Positions 23,486 through 35,352 of a DNA stretch of 64,000 bases are shown here, piece after piece. The translations under genes were made by a program, and so were the position numbers. How positions within the stretch are numbered: the first letter of the stretch is position 1; each line of letters begins with the position of its first letter. The notes under the pieces are model-generated. The model saw nothing but the letters and a program-made list of their open reading frames with translations, did no database searches and was not told where the DNA came from. Source of the DNA: Quercus robur (Eukaryota > Streptophyta > Magnoliopsida > Fagales > Fagaceae); contig NC_065536.1 in assembly GCF_932294415.1 (NCBI RefSeq), forward strand, positions 50,096,354 to 50,160,353, in the 5' to 3' direction.

Positions 23486-23773
23486 ATTTTTTAATTTTTC
23501 AATTTATTTTTTAATTTTTTAATTTTTAATTTTTATTTTTTTTATTATTATTTTTTTTTTAGTTTTGCCGTGTCTAGGACATTTTGGCATGTTGCAATTG
23601 TGTCAGCAATGTACCCAGATTTTTTTCAAAAAAAAAAAAAAAAAAAAAAGGAAGAAGAAGAAGAAGAAGAAGAAGAAGAGAGGATATGCCTTGGGTATGG
23701 ACTTTAGATGTCATACTAGTACTCGTGTCGAACATGGGTACTTGGCCAAAATCGTTGTGTCTTTGCAACATAG
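22762..23773 (+). mobile_element. hAT-type non-autonomous element with perfect 8-bp TSD
   Basis: Begins CTATGTTGCATGGACAC and ends with its inverse (CTATGTTGCAAAGACAC on the minus strand). Flanked by GTTTTGAG at 22754-22761 and 23774-23781. The 8-bp duplication fits the hAT superfamily. The interior is non-coding with poly(A), (CT)n and (GAA)n runs and a cgggtacgggtacggg motif just inside the left end. Confidence 0.9.
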
Positions 23774-25644
23774 GTTTTGAGAGCAAACAAGTTACTCTTG
23801 ATAATTTGGCTGTTTGAAAGATTTAGGATTTTCTTGGTCTAGTTTTTTATTTTTATGTTGTACAAGGTTTTGAGGTCAATGATGTTTTGGTTTAATTTTT
23901 TATATTAGATACTAGTCTCTAACTCGTGCACTGCATCGGAAAGCCTATTGAGCATAAAATTTTTTCTTAAAACAATTCTTTGTTTCTTTTCTTTGATTGC
24001 AAATTAGAATTTCAATCTAAGCATTCCTACCCTAAATCTGTAACATTAAATTAAAAGTTACTATGGCTTTTAAGTGGAGTTTGTAGTGTGTTTTTGTGTT
24101 AGAACTCGTTTCTTTCTCCCTTGTGAGTGTTTGTTTCTAAAAAAAAAAAATCTAATACATGCAATTACTAAATGGAAATATTAATTAAACAAAAACTTTA
24201 ATAAATAAACATGTTAAAATAATTGAGTGATTTTTGATTTGAGAGTTCTATCTAGAAGGTGCGTACGCATCACATACCCAGTGTAAACACCTTTTGTAAA
24301 CCTCAAGCAAATTAGGTTAGAAATGGCTTTTAGGGTTAGTTCTTAGGTCACATTTGGGTTTGAGCTTGGTTATGTTAGGCCACCTTAAGGTTTATTGGCT
24401 CATTGAGTTCCATATACGATGTTAATCATTTTGAAATTGAGTTAATTTCTCGTCATTGGGATCGAGAACCTCAGATATAAGCAGTGACAGAGTCAGGTTT
24501 TTAATTTAGAGGGGGCAAGATTAAAAAATAATAAAAAAGGGCCTAAAATTATTAATCGATATTAATAATAAAATTATAAACAACAATAATTGTCATACAA
24601 AATCTATTAAAATTTAAATAATTGTAAAATAAATAAACAATTGTAAAACATTCATGACGATCAATCATCAAAGTAAGAGATTAATTTATATACATCAAGT
24701 TTAGACATTTAATTTGATTCCTCAAAATAAATTTTAACTTTTCTTTCTCTATTCTTCTAATTATTTAAAATTTGGATTTATGATAAAAATCAAATTTTGA
24801 AACTATGAAAATGCAAGAAATGAAAGAGAAATAAATAATGAATCCTTTACAGCTTTAGTGCCATACAAGAAGATATTATTGTTATTATTATTATTATGTG
24901 TAAAGTTTGAGTTCCACATGGTTAAACTGAAATGAAAGGAAAGAAATTTGGATAAATAAGAAGAAAATTATTGAAATTGGTCAAAAGTCTAAACAGATTT
25001 GGTGGTAGTGGCATTTATTTTGTGTTAGGCTCATTGTTTAAAGTGGGAGAAGTTGTTTGAGTAATACCACAAAATCTTACAATATTTTTACAATAAATTA
25101 AAATATTAGCATATCATTAGTCAAAATAAAAAATATATATATCTATTTTGAGATGCATCTTAACTAAAAATAAGAGTGTTGTGAAAATATTGTGAAAATT
25201 TGTTGCATTTTAAAACTTTCTCAAATAAAAATTTGTATTTTATTATATATTTATTTTATGTTAGGGGTATGGTTTACTTTATGGAAAAATATTGACTTTT
25301 TTGGGAGGAGTCAAAATGAAATGAGGTGTCTATACACGTGATATGCAAAAAAGTGTGTGTGTGTATATATATACATACATATACACGGCCAATAAATCAA
25401 AATGTAAGTTAAGGGATATATTCATTCCTTAATAATAGTTTATAATATCTTGTGCATTATTAGAAAAGTAGGTTAGAAATTGAAAATTATTCTTTTAAGT
25501 TTTAAACAAATTTTCTTAAACCCTTTCTTTTTTCTCTCTACAATCCAAAACACCAAAAATTTATCTAAAATAATAATAAAACTCAACAACTACGATTCCA
25601 AACCAAAGTGTAAAGAAATTTACTTAAACACCTTTTATGTGATA
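23774..25644. other. Gene-free AT-rich stretch with a minus-strand Helitron 3' end
   Basis: No gene. At 23912-23935 the plus strand reads A|CTAGTCTCTAACTCGTGCACTGCAT, which on the minus strand is a hairpin followed by CTAG and T, a Helitron 3' terminus; its 5' end was not located. Near 24480 a gtgacagagtcaggtttttaat segment resembles a common plant repeat. Confidence 0.5.
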
Positions 25645-25648
25645 TTAA

Positions 25649-25966
25649 GAATCTGTTTGGATAGAATTTATTTTGCTGAAACTTAAAATTAAAAACTGAA
25701 AACACTGTAGTAAAATAAATTTTAAATGTGTGAATAGTGTCGTAGGACCTATTTTTAATAAAAAAGTTACTGAAAAGTGAAGTTTGTGGGTCTCACGAAC
25801 AGTGCACGGGACCCACTAATGTGCTAAAAAGTCAAAAAATTTGGTTACTGTTCATGCACAATGCATGAACAGTAGCCGTTTCAACTAAATTTTGTCTTTG
25901 AAACGCGTGGGAAAAAAAAATGGAGCAAAACGCAAATGCCATATTAATCTCTATCCAAACCACACC
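25649..25966 (+). mobile_element. Tourist-like MITE, copy C (318 bp)
   Basis: Starts GAATCTGTTTGGATAG and ends CTATCCAAACCACACC, flanked by TAA at 25646-25648 and 25967-25969. It shares tttattttgctgaaa and actgtagtaaaataa with copy E at 37091 but has a longer middle with gtgcacgggacccac. Confidence 0.87.
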
Positions 25967-26085
25967 TAAGACCAACTTTACCAATAAAAATTAAAAAAAA
26001 AAAAAAAATGATAGCTGGAATAAGAGACAATAAGAAAGAATTGGGAAAAAAAATCATTTCTATTATCGCCTATTTATGTGGATTC

Positions 26086-26119
<34 letters not shown>

Positions 26120-26128
26120 CGTGATTTA

Positions 26129-26329
26129 AGCTCTATTTTGAAAGTTTATTTTTTGTCAATTTATTTTACTATTCAGTTTATTTTTGTTACTATTTATGGG
26201 TCTTACTACATTTTTTTGTACTATTTATGAGTTTTATTATACTATTTCAGTTAATTTTTACCCTTATATATAGTATTTTCAGCAAAAAAATTTTAATTTC
26301 AGTAAAATCAACGGATTCTAAATAGACCC
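26129..26329 (-). mobile_element. Tourist-like MITE, copy D (201 bp)
   Basis: Reverse-orientation member of the 201-bp family of copies A and B: minus-strand start GGGTCTATTTAGAATCC, TTA on both sides (26126-26128, 26330-26332). Lies about 670 bp upstream of the NLR start. Confidence 0.87.
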
Positions 26330-26808
26330 TTAGACCGTAAAAAAGTGAGATCCAAAAATGAAATGATTCCCTCCTAATTCTTCCATTTTCAGGTTGTTAG
26401 ACAGAGAATAAAAAAAAAAAAAAAATTTTATTAACATTGTTAATGATAGTGCTCTAAATTTATTGAATATTCAAGTTATAGTATGACTTATGAGGTAGTT
26501 AGTCAAATTTTTTACCAAAATTACTAGTTTAACTAGCTTAAAAGGAAGTTTTCAAAAAAATAAAACTAGCTTAAAAAGAATGCTATTACCGACATGATTA
26601 AAAGTTCGTGGATTGAAAGAGGTTTAGTGGAAAAGAATGCTCTTGCCGACATGAATAAGTTAGTGGATTGAAAGAGGCGTGCCCACAAAAGGATAATGAT
26701 CACATATGAATGGTGGTTGGACCCCACATGCAACATTAAGGTATCTTCTCCTCCATGCAAAATAAAGATATTTTCTCCGCTGATACAGCTCATGACTCAC
26801 AGTCACGG

Positions 26809-26978
26809 TTGACGTTTCTCCATAAAGTTTCTTTTTCTTGCTGTTTGACTGATTGATGTGCATTTAATCTTTGAATAAAACACAATACTGTTTGACCTTA
26901 AACGCATATCGAATCCAATCCCTCTCAATTCTCTGATATCTGTAGTATATATACTACTGCATCTGTAATCTGTTGACG
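26809..26978 (+). promoter_or_regulatory. NLR upstream region with W-box cluster and TATA
   Basis: Four TTGAC cores lie within 170 bp: TTGACG 26809-26814, TTGACT 26845-26850, TTGACC 26892-26897, TTGACG 26973-26978. A TATATATA stands at 26946-26953. TTGAC(C/T) is the known binding site of WRKY factors, so pathogen-responsive control is a reasonable inference. If this TATA is used, the 5' UTR would be only about 20 nt. Confidence 0.5.
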
Positions 26979-26994
26979 AATAGTGAGAAGAGAA

Positions 26995-29900
26995 ATGGCC
27001 GAGGCAGTTGTCTCCAGCGCTGTAGAAGCCCTCATTTCAAACTTGAGTGCTGTCCAGCAGTTTAGAGGGTATTTGAATGTGGAAGACGAACTTGGGAGGC
27101 TCCAGCAGGCTGTTTCCAGAATCCAACCTGTACTTTTGGATGCAGAGGAGAGGTACAATCAGAGCTATGAGGTCAAAATTTGGCTTAGAAAGCTTAAAGA
27201 TGCATTTGATGATGCTGATGAATTAGTGGATGATTTCTTTACTGAGTCTCTGCGGCGAGAACTTCTGAACCTGGGTAGACGCACAAAACAGGTACGTATC
27301 TTCATCTCCAAGCTTGCATATGGTTCAGCAAGGTTGCCTAAGTTTAAGACAGTTATTGCGAGAATAGAGAAAATTGCATCCGAAGCTGACAGATTCCAGT
27401 TTAATAACCGGTGTCCTGAGAAGAAGGAGAGAAGAGAGTCTCAATCTTCTTCTTTGTCACGTGAGGTCGAGATTATTGGGAGAGAGGAGGAAAAGAGTGC
27501 AATTGTACATGATCTAGTGAAAATGGATAATAACAATGACAAAGCGAATGTCTCAGTGATTTCAATAGTTGGGGGCGCAGGTGTAGGAAAGACTGCACTT
27601 ACTCAATTTGCATACAATCATGAGACTGTAAGAAAACATTTCCAGCTACGATTATGGGTGCGTGTATCTGAATCCTTTGTCTTGAAAACGATTGTTGAAG
27701 AGATTGTGGAATCAGCAAGCGGGGAGAGACCGGAGAATCTCGGGTTGAATTCATTGTTGGTACGCCTTCGGGTAATGATTGATGGGAAGCGGTTTTTACT
27801 TGTACTGGATGGTGTATGGAATGAAGATAGTGAAAAATGGTTCAGCTTGAAAAAACTGTTAATTTGTGGCGCGAGGGGAAGTAAAATTGTGACTACTACA
27901 CGTAGTAAATTGGTTGCAGACATTATGCACACAGTTCCAATATTTTTTTTAGAACCTCTGTCATTCGACGATTCACTTGCTTTATTTAAGAAGATGGCAT
28001 TCGGGGAAGAAGAAGAGCGAACAAATCAAGCTCTTGAATCCATCGGGGAGGAGATTGTACAGAAGTATGCTGGCGTTCCTCTTGCCATAAGGACCATAGG
28101 GAGTCTGTTATACTTCAAAAATTTAGAAGGTGATTGGTTGGAGTTCCTGCAGGATGAGCTTCCAAAAATTTTACAACAAGAAATTGATATTTCTGCAGTA
28201 CTTAAGTTGAGTTATGATCATCTCCCATCACATTTGAAACAATGTTTTGCTTACTGTAGATTATTTCCTAATGATTATGAAATTGATGTACAGAAACTGA
28301 TTAAACTTTGGATGGGGCAAGGGTTTCTCATTTCATCAAACAAAGATCAATGTCTAGAAGATGTTGGTTATGAGTACTTTATGGATCTATTCCAGAGGTC
28401 CTTTTTCCAAGAGGTAGAAACAGATGAATGGGGCATTATAAGAAGTTGCAAAATGCCAAAAATCTTGCATGATCATGCAATTTTAGTGGCAGGGGTTGTG
28501 AGCTGTGCGTCAAATTTAAATGGGGACAATATAAATGATAGAGTCCGTCATGTGTCATTCGATTTTAATTTGGTATCATCACAGCAATTTGTGAGACCCT
28601 TGCTTAAAGCCAAGAGAATACAGACATTTCTATTGCCTAGTCAGTCATGGCTTCCAAACGATGAAAAGTTCAGCAAGTCCACTTGTAGAAAAGTTCGATC
28701 ATGGCTTAAAGCAATTTTTTCACGATTCAAGTGTTTACGTGTGTTGGATTTACATGATTTAGGGATCAAGGTGGTTCCAAGTAGCCTCTGTAAGTTGAAG
28801 CGTTTAAGATATCTCGATCTCTCTAAGAATGGAATCAAAAAGCTTCCAAGTTCCATAACCAGCCTGCTGAATTTGCAAACATTGAAACTTTCGAATTGTA
28901 ATGTGCTTGAAGAATTGCCAAAGGACATTATAAATTTAGTCAGGCTTCGGCATCTTGAGATTGATGGCTGTGATAAATTGGCTCAAATGCCATGTGGACT
29001 GGGAAAATTGACTTCTCTTCAGACATTATCCTTATTTGTATTAAGGAATCAGTCTTTCTGCAGGCAGAGTGGCAAGCTAAATGAACTGAAGAGGCTAAAC
29101 AACTTGAGCAGAGGGCTTGAGATTTTACATCTAGAACATTTGTCAGATGCTTCAACAGAAACTAAGAATGCAAATCTGAAGGAGAAACAACGTCTTCGAG
29201 CCTTGACTCTAAGATGGTTTCGACAAGATGATGCTGATGTTGATGTGGAGAGTGACGAGAAGTCATTGGAAGGCCTCCAGCCACACCGAAATCTGAAAAC
29301 GTTGTGGGTGATAGGCTACGGGGGTATGAAGTTTCCAAGTTGGCTTTCTTCTCTCATATATCTTGTTAAATTTACTCTCTGCAATTGTCTCAAGTTCCAA
29401 CATCTACCGCCATTAGATCAACTCCTTTTTCTCAAGAGTCTTAAACTTCAAAGGTTGCATGCTCTGGAGTACATAACAGACAGCGGCGGAAAAGACAAGT
29501 TCTCTTCTTCAGCAATATCAATAACATTCTTCCCATCCTTGAAGGAACTTGTACTCTGGGATTGTCCCAATCTGAAGGGATGGTGGAGGGATGTTCCAGT
29601 TGGTGATGATAAGAGTGCCGTTGGAACAACACAAGCATCAATGACAGATCAGCAACAACAGTCTCCGTTGCTGCCTTCATTTCCCTGTCTTTCAAAATTA
29701 GAAATTCAGTATTGCCCAATGCTGAATTCCATTCCCTTCTATCCACATCTTGATGAACAGCTGGTCCTGAATAATGCCAAGCTGACACTTTTGCAACAGA
29801 CAATGTGGTATATGGCAGCATCGCAAGGCCCAACAACTGCAGCTATGTCAGTTCGTTCTTCTACTCTGCCCTCTTCCTCCTTGGGTCCTCTTTCCAAATT

Positions 29901-30480
29901 AAATTCTTTGACTTTAACTGGCATTAAGGAGCTAGAGTGTTTGGAAGATGAATGGCTGCAAAACTTCACTTCTCTTGAGAGTCTCATTATTTCAGGGTGC
30001 CCAAGACTAATGTTCTTATCAAATGGTATTCAGCATCTCACCTCCCTTAAGTGTATGGACATTAGGGACTGCGAGGAGCTTGATCTTTCCAGCAATGAAG
30101 GTGATGGCGAGCAATGGAAAGGACTGAGGAACCTCTGTTCCCTCACTATTTGGGGAATCCCAAAGTTGAAGTCTCTCCCGAATGGGATGCAATATGTTTT
30201 GCCTCTTGAAAAGCTCCGGATCCTAAATTGTCCAAATTTAATATCTCTTGAAGACTGGATCAGCAGTTTCACATCTCTTAATAGGCTTGTTATTTCTAAA
30301 TGCCGCAAATTGGCTTTGCTGCCTCATGGAATGAGTAACCTTAAGTCTTTACGTAGACTGGTGATTGATGATTGTCCCATGTTATTGCGAAGATGCCAAG
30401 GGGAAACTGGTGAGGATTTGCACAAGATTAAACACATCCCAGAAATTTCCGAAAGGCTGACTTCTCGGGACTTTGATTAA
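26995..30480 (+). CDS. CC-NBS-LRR (CNL) disease-resistance protein, RGA-like
   Basis: A single uninterrupted ORF of 1161 residues from the ATG at 26995 (MAEAVVSS), typical for an intron-poor RGA-type CNL. Such proteins are intracellular immune receptors that bind nucleotide and detect pathogen effectors. The N-terminal Rx-type coiled coil carries an EDVID-like DADELVDDF (residues 73-81). NB-ARC: P-loop GGAGVGKT (193-200), kinase-2 LLVLDGVW (268-275), RNBS-B SKIVTTTR (296-303), GVPLA (360-364), RNBS-D CFAYCRLFP (from 417), and LHD (491-493) in place of MHD. LRRs run from about 580 to 1130 with irregular LxxLxxL repeats and CPxL-type motifs. Oddities are Gly for the second kinase-2 Asp and Leu for Met in MHD. 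The ORF is intact, so I call it a likely functional gene; the specificity cannot be read from sequence. Confidence 0.95.
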   Translation: MAEAVVSSAVEALISNLSAVQQFRGYLNVEDELGRLQQAVSRIQPVLLDAEERYNQSYEVKIWLRKLKDAFDDADELVDDFFTESLRRELLNLGRRTKQVRIFISKLAYGSARLPKFKTVIARIEKIASEADRFQFNNRCPEKKERRESQSSSLSREVEIIGREEEKSAIVHDLVKMDNNNDKANVSVISIVGGAGVGKTALTQFAYNHETVRKHFQLRLWVRVSESFVLKTIVEEIVESASGERPENLGLNSLLVRLRVMIDGKRFLLVLDGVWNEDSEKWFSLKKLLICGARGSKIVTTTRSKLVADIMHTVPIFFLEPLSFDDSLALFKKMAFGEEEERTNQALESIGEEIVQKYAGVPLAIRTIGSLLYFKNLEGDWLEFLQDELPKILQQEIDISAVLKLSYDHLPSHLKQCFAYCRLFPNDYEIDVQKLIKLWMGQGFLISSNKDQCLEDVGYEYFMDLFQRSFFQEVETDEWGIIRSCKMPKILHDHAILVAGVVSCASNLNGDNINDRVRHVSFDFNLVSSQQFVRPLLKAKRIQTFLLPSQSWLPNDEKFSKSTCRKVRSWLKAIFSRFKCLRVLDLHDLGIKVVPSSLCKLKRLRYLDLSKNGIKKLPSSITSLLNLQTLKLSNCNVLEELPKDIINLVRLRHLEIDGCDKLAQMPCGLGKLTSLQTLSLFVLRNQSFCRQSGKLNELKRLNNLSRGLEILHLEHLSDASTETKNANLKEKQRLRALTLRWFRQDDADVDVESDEKSLEGLQPHRNLKTLWVIGYGGMKFPSWLSSLIYLVKFTLCNCLKFQHLPPLDQLLFLKSLKLQRLHALEYITDSGGKDKFSSSAISITFFPSLKELVLWDCPNLKGWWRDVPVGDDKSAVGTTQASMTDQQQQSPLLPSFPCLSKLEIQYCPMLNSIPFYPHLDEQLVLNNAKLTLLQQTMWYMAASQGPTTAAMSVRSSTLPSSSLGPLSKLNSLTLTGIKELECLEDEWLQNFTSLESLIISGCPRLMFLSNGIQHLTSLKCMDIRDCEELDLSSNEGDGEQWKGLRNLCSLTIWGIPKLKSLPNGMQYVLPLEKLRILNCPNLISLEDWISSFTSLNRLVISKCRKLALLPHGMSNLKSLRRLVIDDCPMLLRRCQGETGEDLHKIKHIPEISERLTSRDFD

Positions 30481-30976
30481 TCTCTTGTTTCATACTTCAT
30501 TCAGCATGTTTAGGTATGTAAAATTCCTTCCTAATCTCAGAGGCACTCATCAATTGAAAATGTTGTTTTTATCACTTGTTAACACCCTGCTCCCCTTTTC
30601 ATTTTCATTTTTTTCTTTCCTTGGAGGCTTTTGATATTTAAGCAAATTTCTCAGTTATTTTTAGTTCATATGCAGAACCAAATGCTGCAGATAGAGAGTT
30701 GGGATTCATGAGACCTCTTTGGGACTACAGATGGAATAAGAATAGCTGTAAGGACCACTTGTTTCTTTATTTTAAAAAAATCTTGTAGTATCCCTAACTG
30801 AAATGACTAGATGATGTATTTGCTTGCTTTTTTTTTTTTTTTTTAATCCTTAAAACAGTGTACAAAATGGAACATGGTGGAGGATGAGGGTGAAGATAGA
30901 TTGAAGGTATAAGCCCCTTTATCTGTAGTGGGTATTTATTTCTTAGTCCTTAATCAATCAATCATCAAGCATCATA
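30481..30976 (+). other. NLR 3' flank, probable spliced 3' UTR
   Basis: Just after the stop, a donor-like tttag|gtatgt (30513) is followed by acceptor-like tatatgcag (near 30676) and a poly-T run with cttaaaacag (near 30858). 3' UTR introns are common in this gene type. This is inferred from splice-like motifs only. Confidence 0.4.
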
Positions 30977-32228
30977 TCATATACTATATAATAAAAGTTG
31001 GGTTTCGACGCCGTAATTGCACCAAATGGCTTTACCAAATTGTAGAATTTTTTTTAGATTTTTAGATTTTCAATAAATTCATTCACTTAAGTTTTTAGAT
31101 AAAAACAAAAAGTTTTTGATCTTTATCAATTTTTTTGGATAAAGTAACAGTAAGTGTTCTAATGATCTTCTTCTTCTTTTTTTGGATAAACATTTATCCT
31201 ACATCATCTATTTCCTAATAACAAATTAACAAATTTAAAAGTATTATTTTTTCTTCTCAAAATTTTTTTCTTTTGGAATAAATAACAAAAAAATAGCTAA
31301 TATGTATTAACTTTAACGTAAATTAAAAAAAAAAAAAATCTAATAACAATCTAATAACATTAACTATTTTTTTGGGATAAAGTAAAAAAAAAAAAACTAA
31401 TATGTAATTAACATAAAATTTTTAATTACGTAAACTCTTTTTTCTTTTTGTTCATATCAAGTTATCAACTTCTTCACAACTTAAAATTATCTAATATAAA
31501 AGTGAGGGTATATATACGGTTTGGTATATTTTTCCCTTTTCCTACCATATGGTTTCTTGATGGTGGAGGGATGTTCCAGTTGGTGATAGATATAATATCT
31601 TCTATTGTTACTAATTTCCCATCGTAGGTGATATTTGCAACACCATGCCTTAGTTCCATGATACATATTTGGAAGTATAAGAGCTATAAATCTACAACCT
31701 GATTGTAAACAAATTTATGTTGTTAAAGATCCATGGAGTTAATATTTTAGCCACCGTAACACATAGGACTGAATAATAAAAAAAATCATGCCAAAATCCA
31801 TGATTGGGTTGTGATTTATCGTTTCTTTCTCCTTCTATATAATATATATTTCAATATTTTGCAATAGTTAAAACATGTTAAGTATAAACAGAAGCCCATT
31901 CTCTCTCTCTCTCTCTCTCAAGAAAACCCTGACACTAAATTTTTTTTTTAATTATTTAAATCTTTCATATTCTGGGTAGGTTGTACATTTAGGCAATTGT
32001 GCTGAGGTGTTAAAATCCCCATATTGAAGTTGATGAGAACATAGATATAAATGTGTAAGCAGACGAAGATGGCATCAAGATATCACATCTAGAGAACATT
32101 ATTTACAAGAATTTTTTAAGTTGATGAGGACACAGAGATAACTAATAAAATTCGTCAATGTTTTTTTTTTTTTTCCTTTTTATTAATATTGTTCAAATTC
32201 TCGTGCGTATGCACAAGTTACATGCTAG
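30977..32228 (+). mobile_element. Non-autonomous Helitron carrying an NLR fragment
   Basis: Begins TCATATACTATATAATAAAAG after an A and ends GTGCGTATGCAC hairpin...CTAG followed by T (32225-32229), the A|TC...CTAG|T pattern of Helitrons. 1252 bp, no Rep/helicase. Bases 31559-31587 are identical over 29 bp to NLR coding sequence at 29579-29607. The exact 5' end could instead be five bases upstream at 30972. Confidence 0.8.
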
Positions 32229-33863
32229 TTTTATGTAATGTACTTCTAAAAAATGTAGGAGCTAGTGTGGGCAAGAAAAGCTAAGACTCAACTTGGTAAG
32301 GTCTTTCCCCCTTTCGTTAATTGTATAGACACTCTTTAGCTTGGACTCAAGCTCAATGTCTAACAAGCAGTACACATGCCAATTCATGTTCCCTATCTTA
32401 AAGATGACCAATATGAAAATCCATTTGCAATCTGTTAACCCATGTTATCTATACCATTAGGTGAAAGCTATTTTATTCTTGGTCTCAGGTTTTTAAATAG
32501 TTCTTTGAATTGTCTATATAAAATATTTTTGTAAAATATATTGCTCTCTAATTTTACAAAGAACATTCTAAGTTGCTTGATTAGAGTAGGGATATATGTA
32601 GTCTGATTCAAATCTAACAAGCATATGTTAGAGGTTTGTGATGTTGCCTTCTTAGTGTCCATATGTTATTTTCTTTGGAAAGTAGAGGAGATACCTAGGC
32701 TACATGGCTTAGTCTTCTGCGACAAGGAACAATTATAATTTATAAGGCATCTAAATGAATTTATGTGCTTCAAGTTGAAGACACCACAAAGTTGAAGACC
32801 AAAATGAATTTGGTGAAGGTTGTGAAACAGATGATGCCTTATAAGTTGTAACTTAACAAATTTTATCCCAATGTGATGATGATGATGATGCCTTCATTGC
32901 TCTCTGTGTTTAATTTGATATCCTTACTGGGCACATTACTTGAGGCATAAGCACAAGTCTAATGAGAGTTTAATATGCATGTATTTGAATGCATTTCTAC
33001 TTCTAAGTTTTTGCTTTGTATTTGCCTTTGAGAGGCACTGAGTAGGGTGCAATATTGCAATTGCTTTGAAATTTAGTGATGGTATTAACTTGACATGTGA
33101 TTACTTCTGTCTAACATTTAGTTGATCTATTCTAATATTATTTATTCACCTTTGTCTTTGGATATCAGAGCACGTTGAGGATGCTACTCTTTACCATGAT
33201 GCTGCATCTATATAAAGTTTCCAATTTATTGGGGCATTTCATGTGTTGCTGGACTTGGGAGTTCATGTTGTTTGTAGTTTGGAGAGCATGTGTTTTGTTG
33301 ACACAGTAAGCTAATAGTCTCATGTGTATCTTGAAATATCTTATATTGCTCCTTTCAATTGTCTATGGATTAGATTAAATGACTTCACATGTGAACATTT
33401 CATTAATAGATATGTTTGTGTCAAAATGTGTTTGGTGTACATGCTTGCATGTGTCCCAGCTTTGGTAGCTAACTTATTCAAGCTATGTCAAGCAGGTTGT
33501 AGTTTACTAATTTGTATTTGCTTTGAATCGTAGGTGGTAGCTTGGAACTAAAAATTTGATGCTGGAAGGAAAATAGTGGTCATCAACTGGGCATATGTTT
33601 ATTAAGCAAGATTTGTAGCTAACTACTACCTGATATCTCATCCCTCTACCACTTGACCAAGGGCCCAATTGCTACATCTTTCCTACTGTTTTTATTATTA
33701 TTGTTATTTTTAGTGTTGTTACTTTTTTTTTTCCCCTTTGGATAACTTAGTCAATTGTAAGTATTACATTACTATATTTCAATATATAAGAGAATATATT
33801 GTTGTCATCGTTGAACACATTACTAAGACTTTACTCTAGATGTAACTTTGTATTCATACTTAA
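32229..33863. other. Gene-free intergenic stretch
   Basis: Short unrelated ORFs only; no domain recognised. A (GAT)n run lies near 32875-32891. Composition is less repetitive than the flanks, and part of it could be a decayed gene or NLR-adjacent sequence. Confidence 0.5.
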
Positions 33864-35352
33864 TCAATATATATATATAACCGAAACCTTTGAAATTTCC
33901 ACAATTTTCCATATTAGCACAGTATTAAAAATTTAAAAAAATAAAAAAATAAACCTAAAAAATAAACATAAACCGGACCCCGATATACTCTCTGCCTTCT
34001 CCTTCTCCAAAATGCAGACCTTAAGCTCCTTTTACTAGCTCCCCCAACCCAACGCTCCTCCTCTACCAGCTCCCCCAACGTTTAGACCCAAGGTAGATCT
34101 CCTTCCTCAGACCCATGGCAAAGACACCATACCCACAGATTCCTCAATCAAAACCCACCATACACACAAACCAACAGAGATCTCCTAGAATCAAAACCTA
34201 TCATACCCACACAAAAAACTATTTCTAACCCAAAAATTTTAGTTAAAAAAAAAAAAAGAAGAAGAAAGAAGCTAAAACCCGAAATTTTTTCCTCAATTTT
34301 GAATATCCTCTCTTCTCTACCCTTCTCTTCCTTCAAACGAAATTCTCTACATCAGCTTCCTCTAATTTGTTTTAAAAAGAAAGTCCAACTCCTTTGCTCC
34401 ACAAACTCTATCATCTCCTTCTTCCTCAACTCTACCTTGATGCCGTAGTGGCAGTAATGGGACACTCCATGTTTTCAAATCAATGTTCTTAATTTCATTC
34501 CGTATTTATTTTTCCTCACATCAATGATCAAACATAAAACTTCAGGTTTGCTATTAAATGATTTGTGAGGGAAAAAAAATAAAAAAATAAAAGTAGAAGA
34601 AAGAATTCAGCCATGGGTTGGGATGGACGAAGAAGCATTCCTCTTGGTTCTTGTAGGCTTGCATTTGTACTTTGTAATAAGTCTGTAGAGTTTTCAAACT
34701 GGTATATTGAGATGACTAAATGAGACTTGGAAATATAAAAAGGCAAAAGCATTGGAATGTGGTATCACGTGGGTAGGTTGCTGGACTTGGGAGTAGAGAA
34801 GTTTCATGATTTATAAAATTATAAACATACTAATATATTTGTTTATTTACAAGAAAACCCAAAATATGAATTATTTTTTCCTCAATAACCATTCTGATCA
34901 CTTTATTATGATTTTCTTTTTTGAAATATTGTAATAAATAAAATTCATTAAACTATATCATTTGGCTTAATAATAGTCATATATAAGTAATATATATGAC
35001 TATTGGATATATGACTATTGGATATATGACTTTTATGTTGTGTATCCAAAAGTTAAGTCATTTTGAATATACATCACTGTAAGTTGCTTTAAGACATTTT
35101 CCTCTCTTCCCGTGTGTGTGTTAAAATATTAATTTTTAATTAATTTTTTTTTTTTGATTGATATTTTCCAAGAAAATGTTAATGCTAAAACAAAAAGAAA
35201 GTTAGTAATTTAATGTTTCATATCGAATTTTTAAGATTGGAATCTTAATATGTGACCAAAGAGGTTACAAAAGTTATATTTGTAAAACATTCATATAAAA
35301 TAATAAGTCATACTCAATAGCTTTTCCGTGCATTGTACGGGTTAACGACTAG
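33864..35352 (+). mobile_element. Non-autonomous Helitron 1
   Basis: Starts TCAATATATATATATAACCG after A and ends with the hairpin CCGTGCATTGTACGG, gttaacga and CTAG before T (35349-35353). 1489 bp. The 5' part (ccgaaacctttgaaatttccacaattttcc and a tctgccttctccttctcc block) closely matches Helitron 2 at 55054, so both belong to one family. No replication protein is encoded. Confidence 0.88.

Noticed and set aside
28641-30308. Minus-strand ORFs within the NLR
   Set aside because: Shadow frames of the intact plus-strand NLR; no domains.
33324-33533. 69-residue hydrophobic ORF
   Set aside because: Short, Cys-rich and without homology or context that I can recognise.
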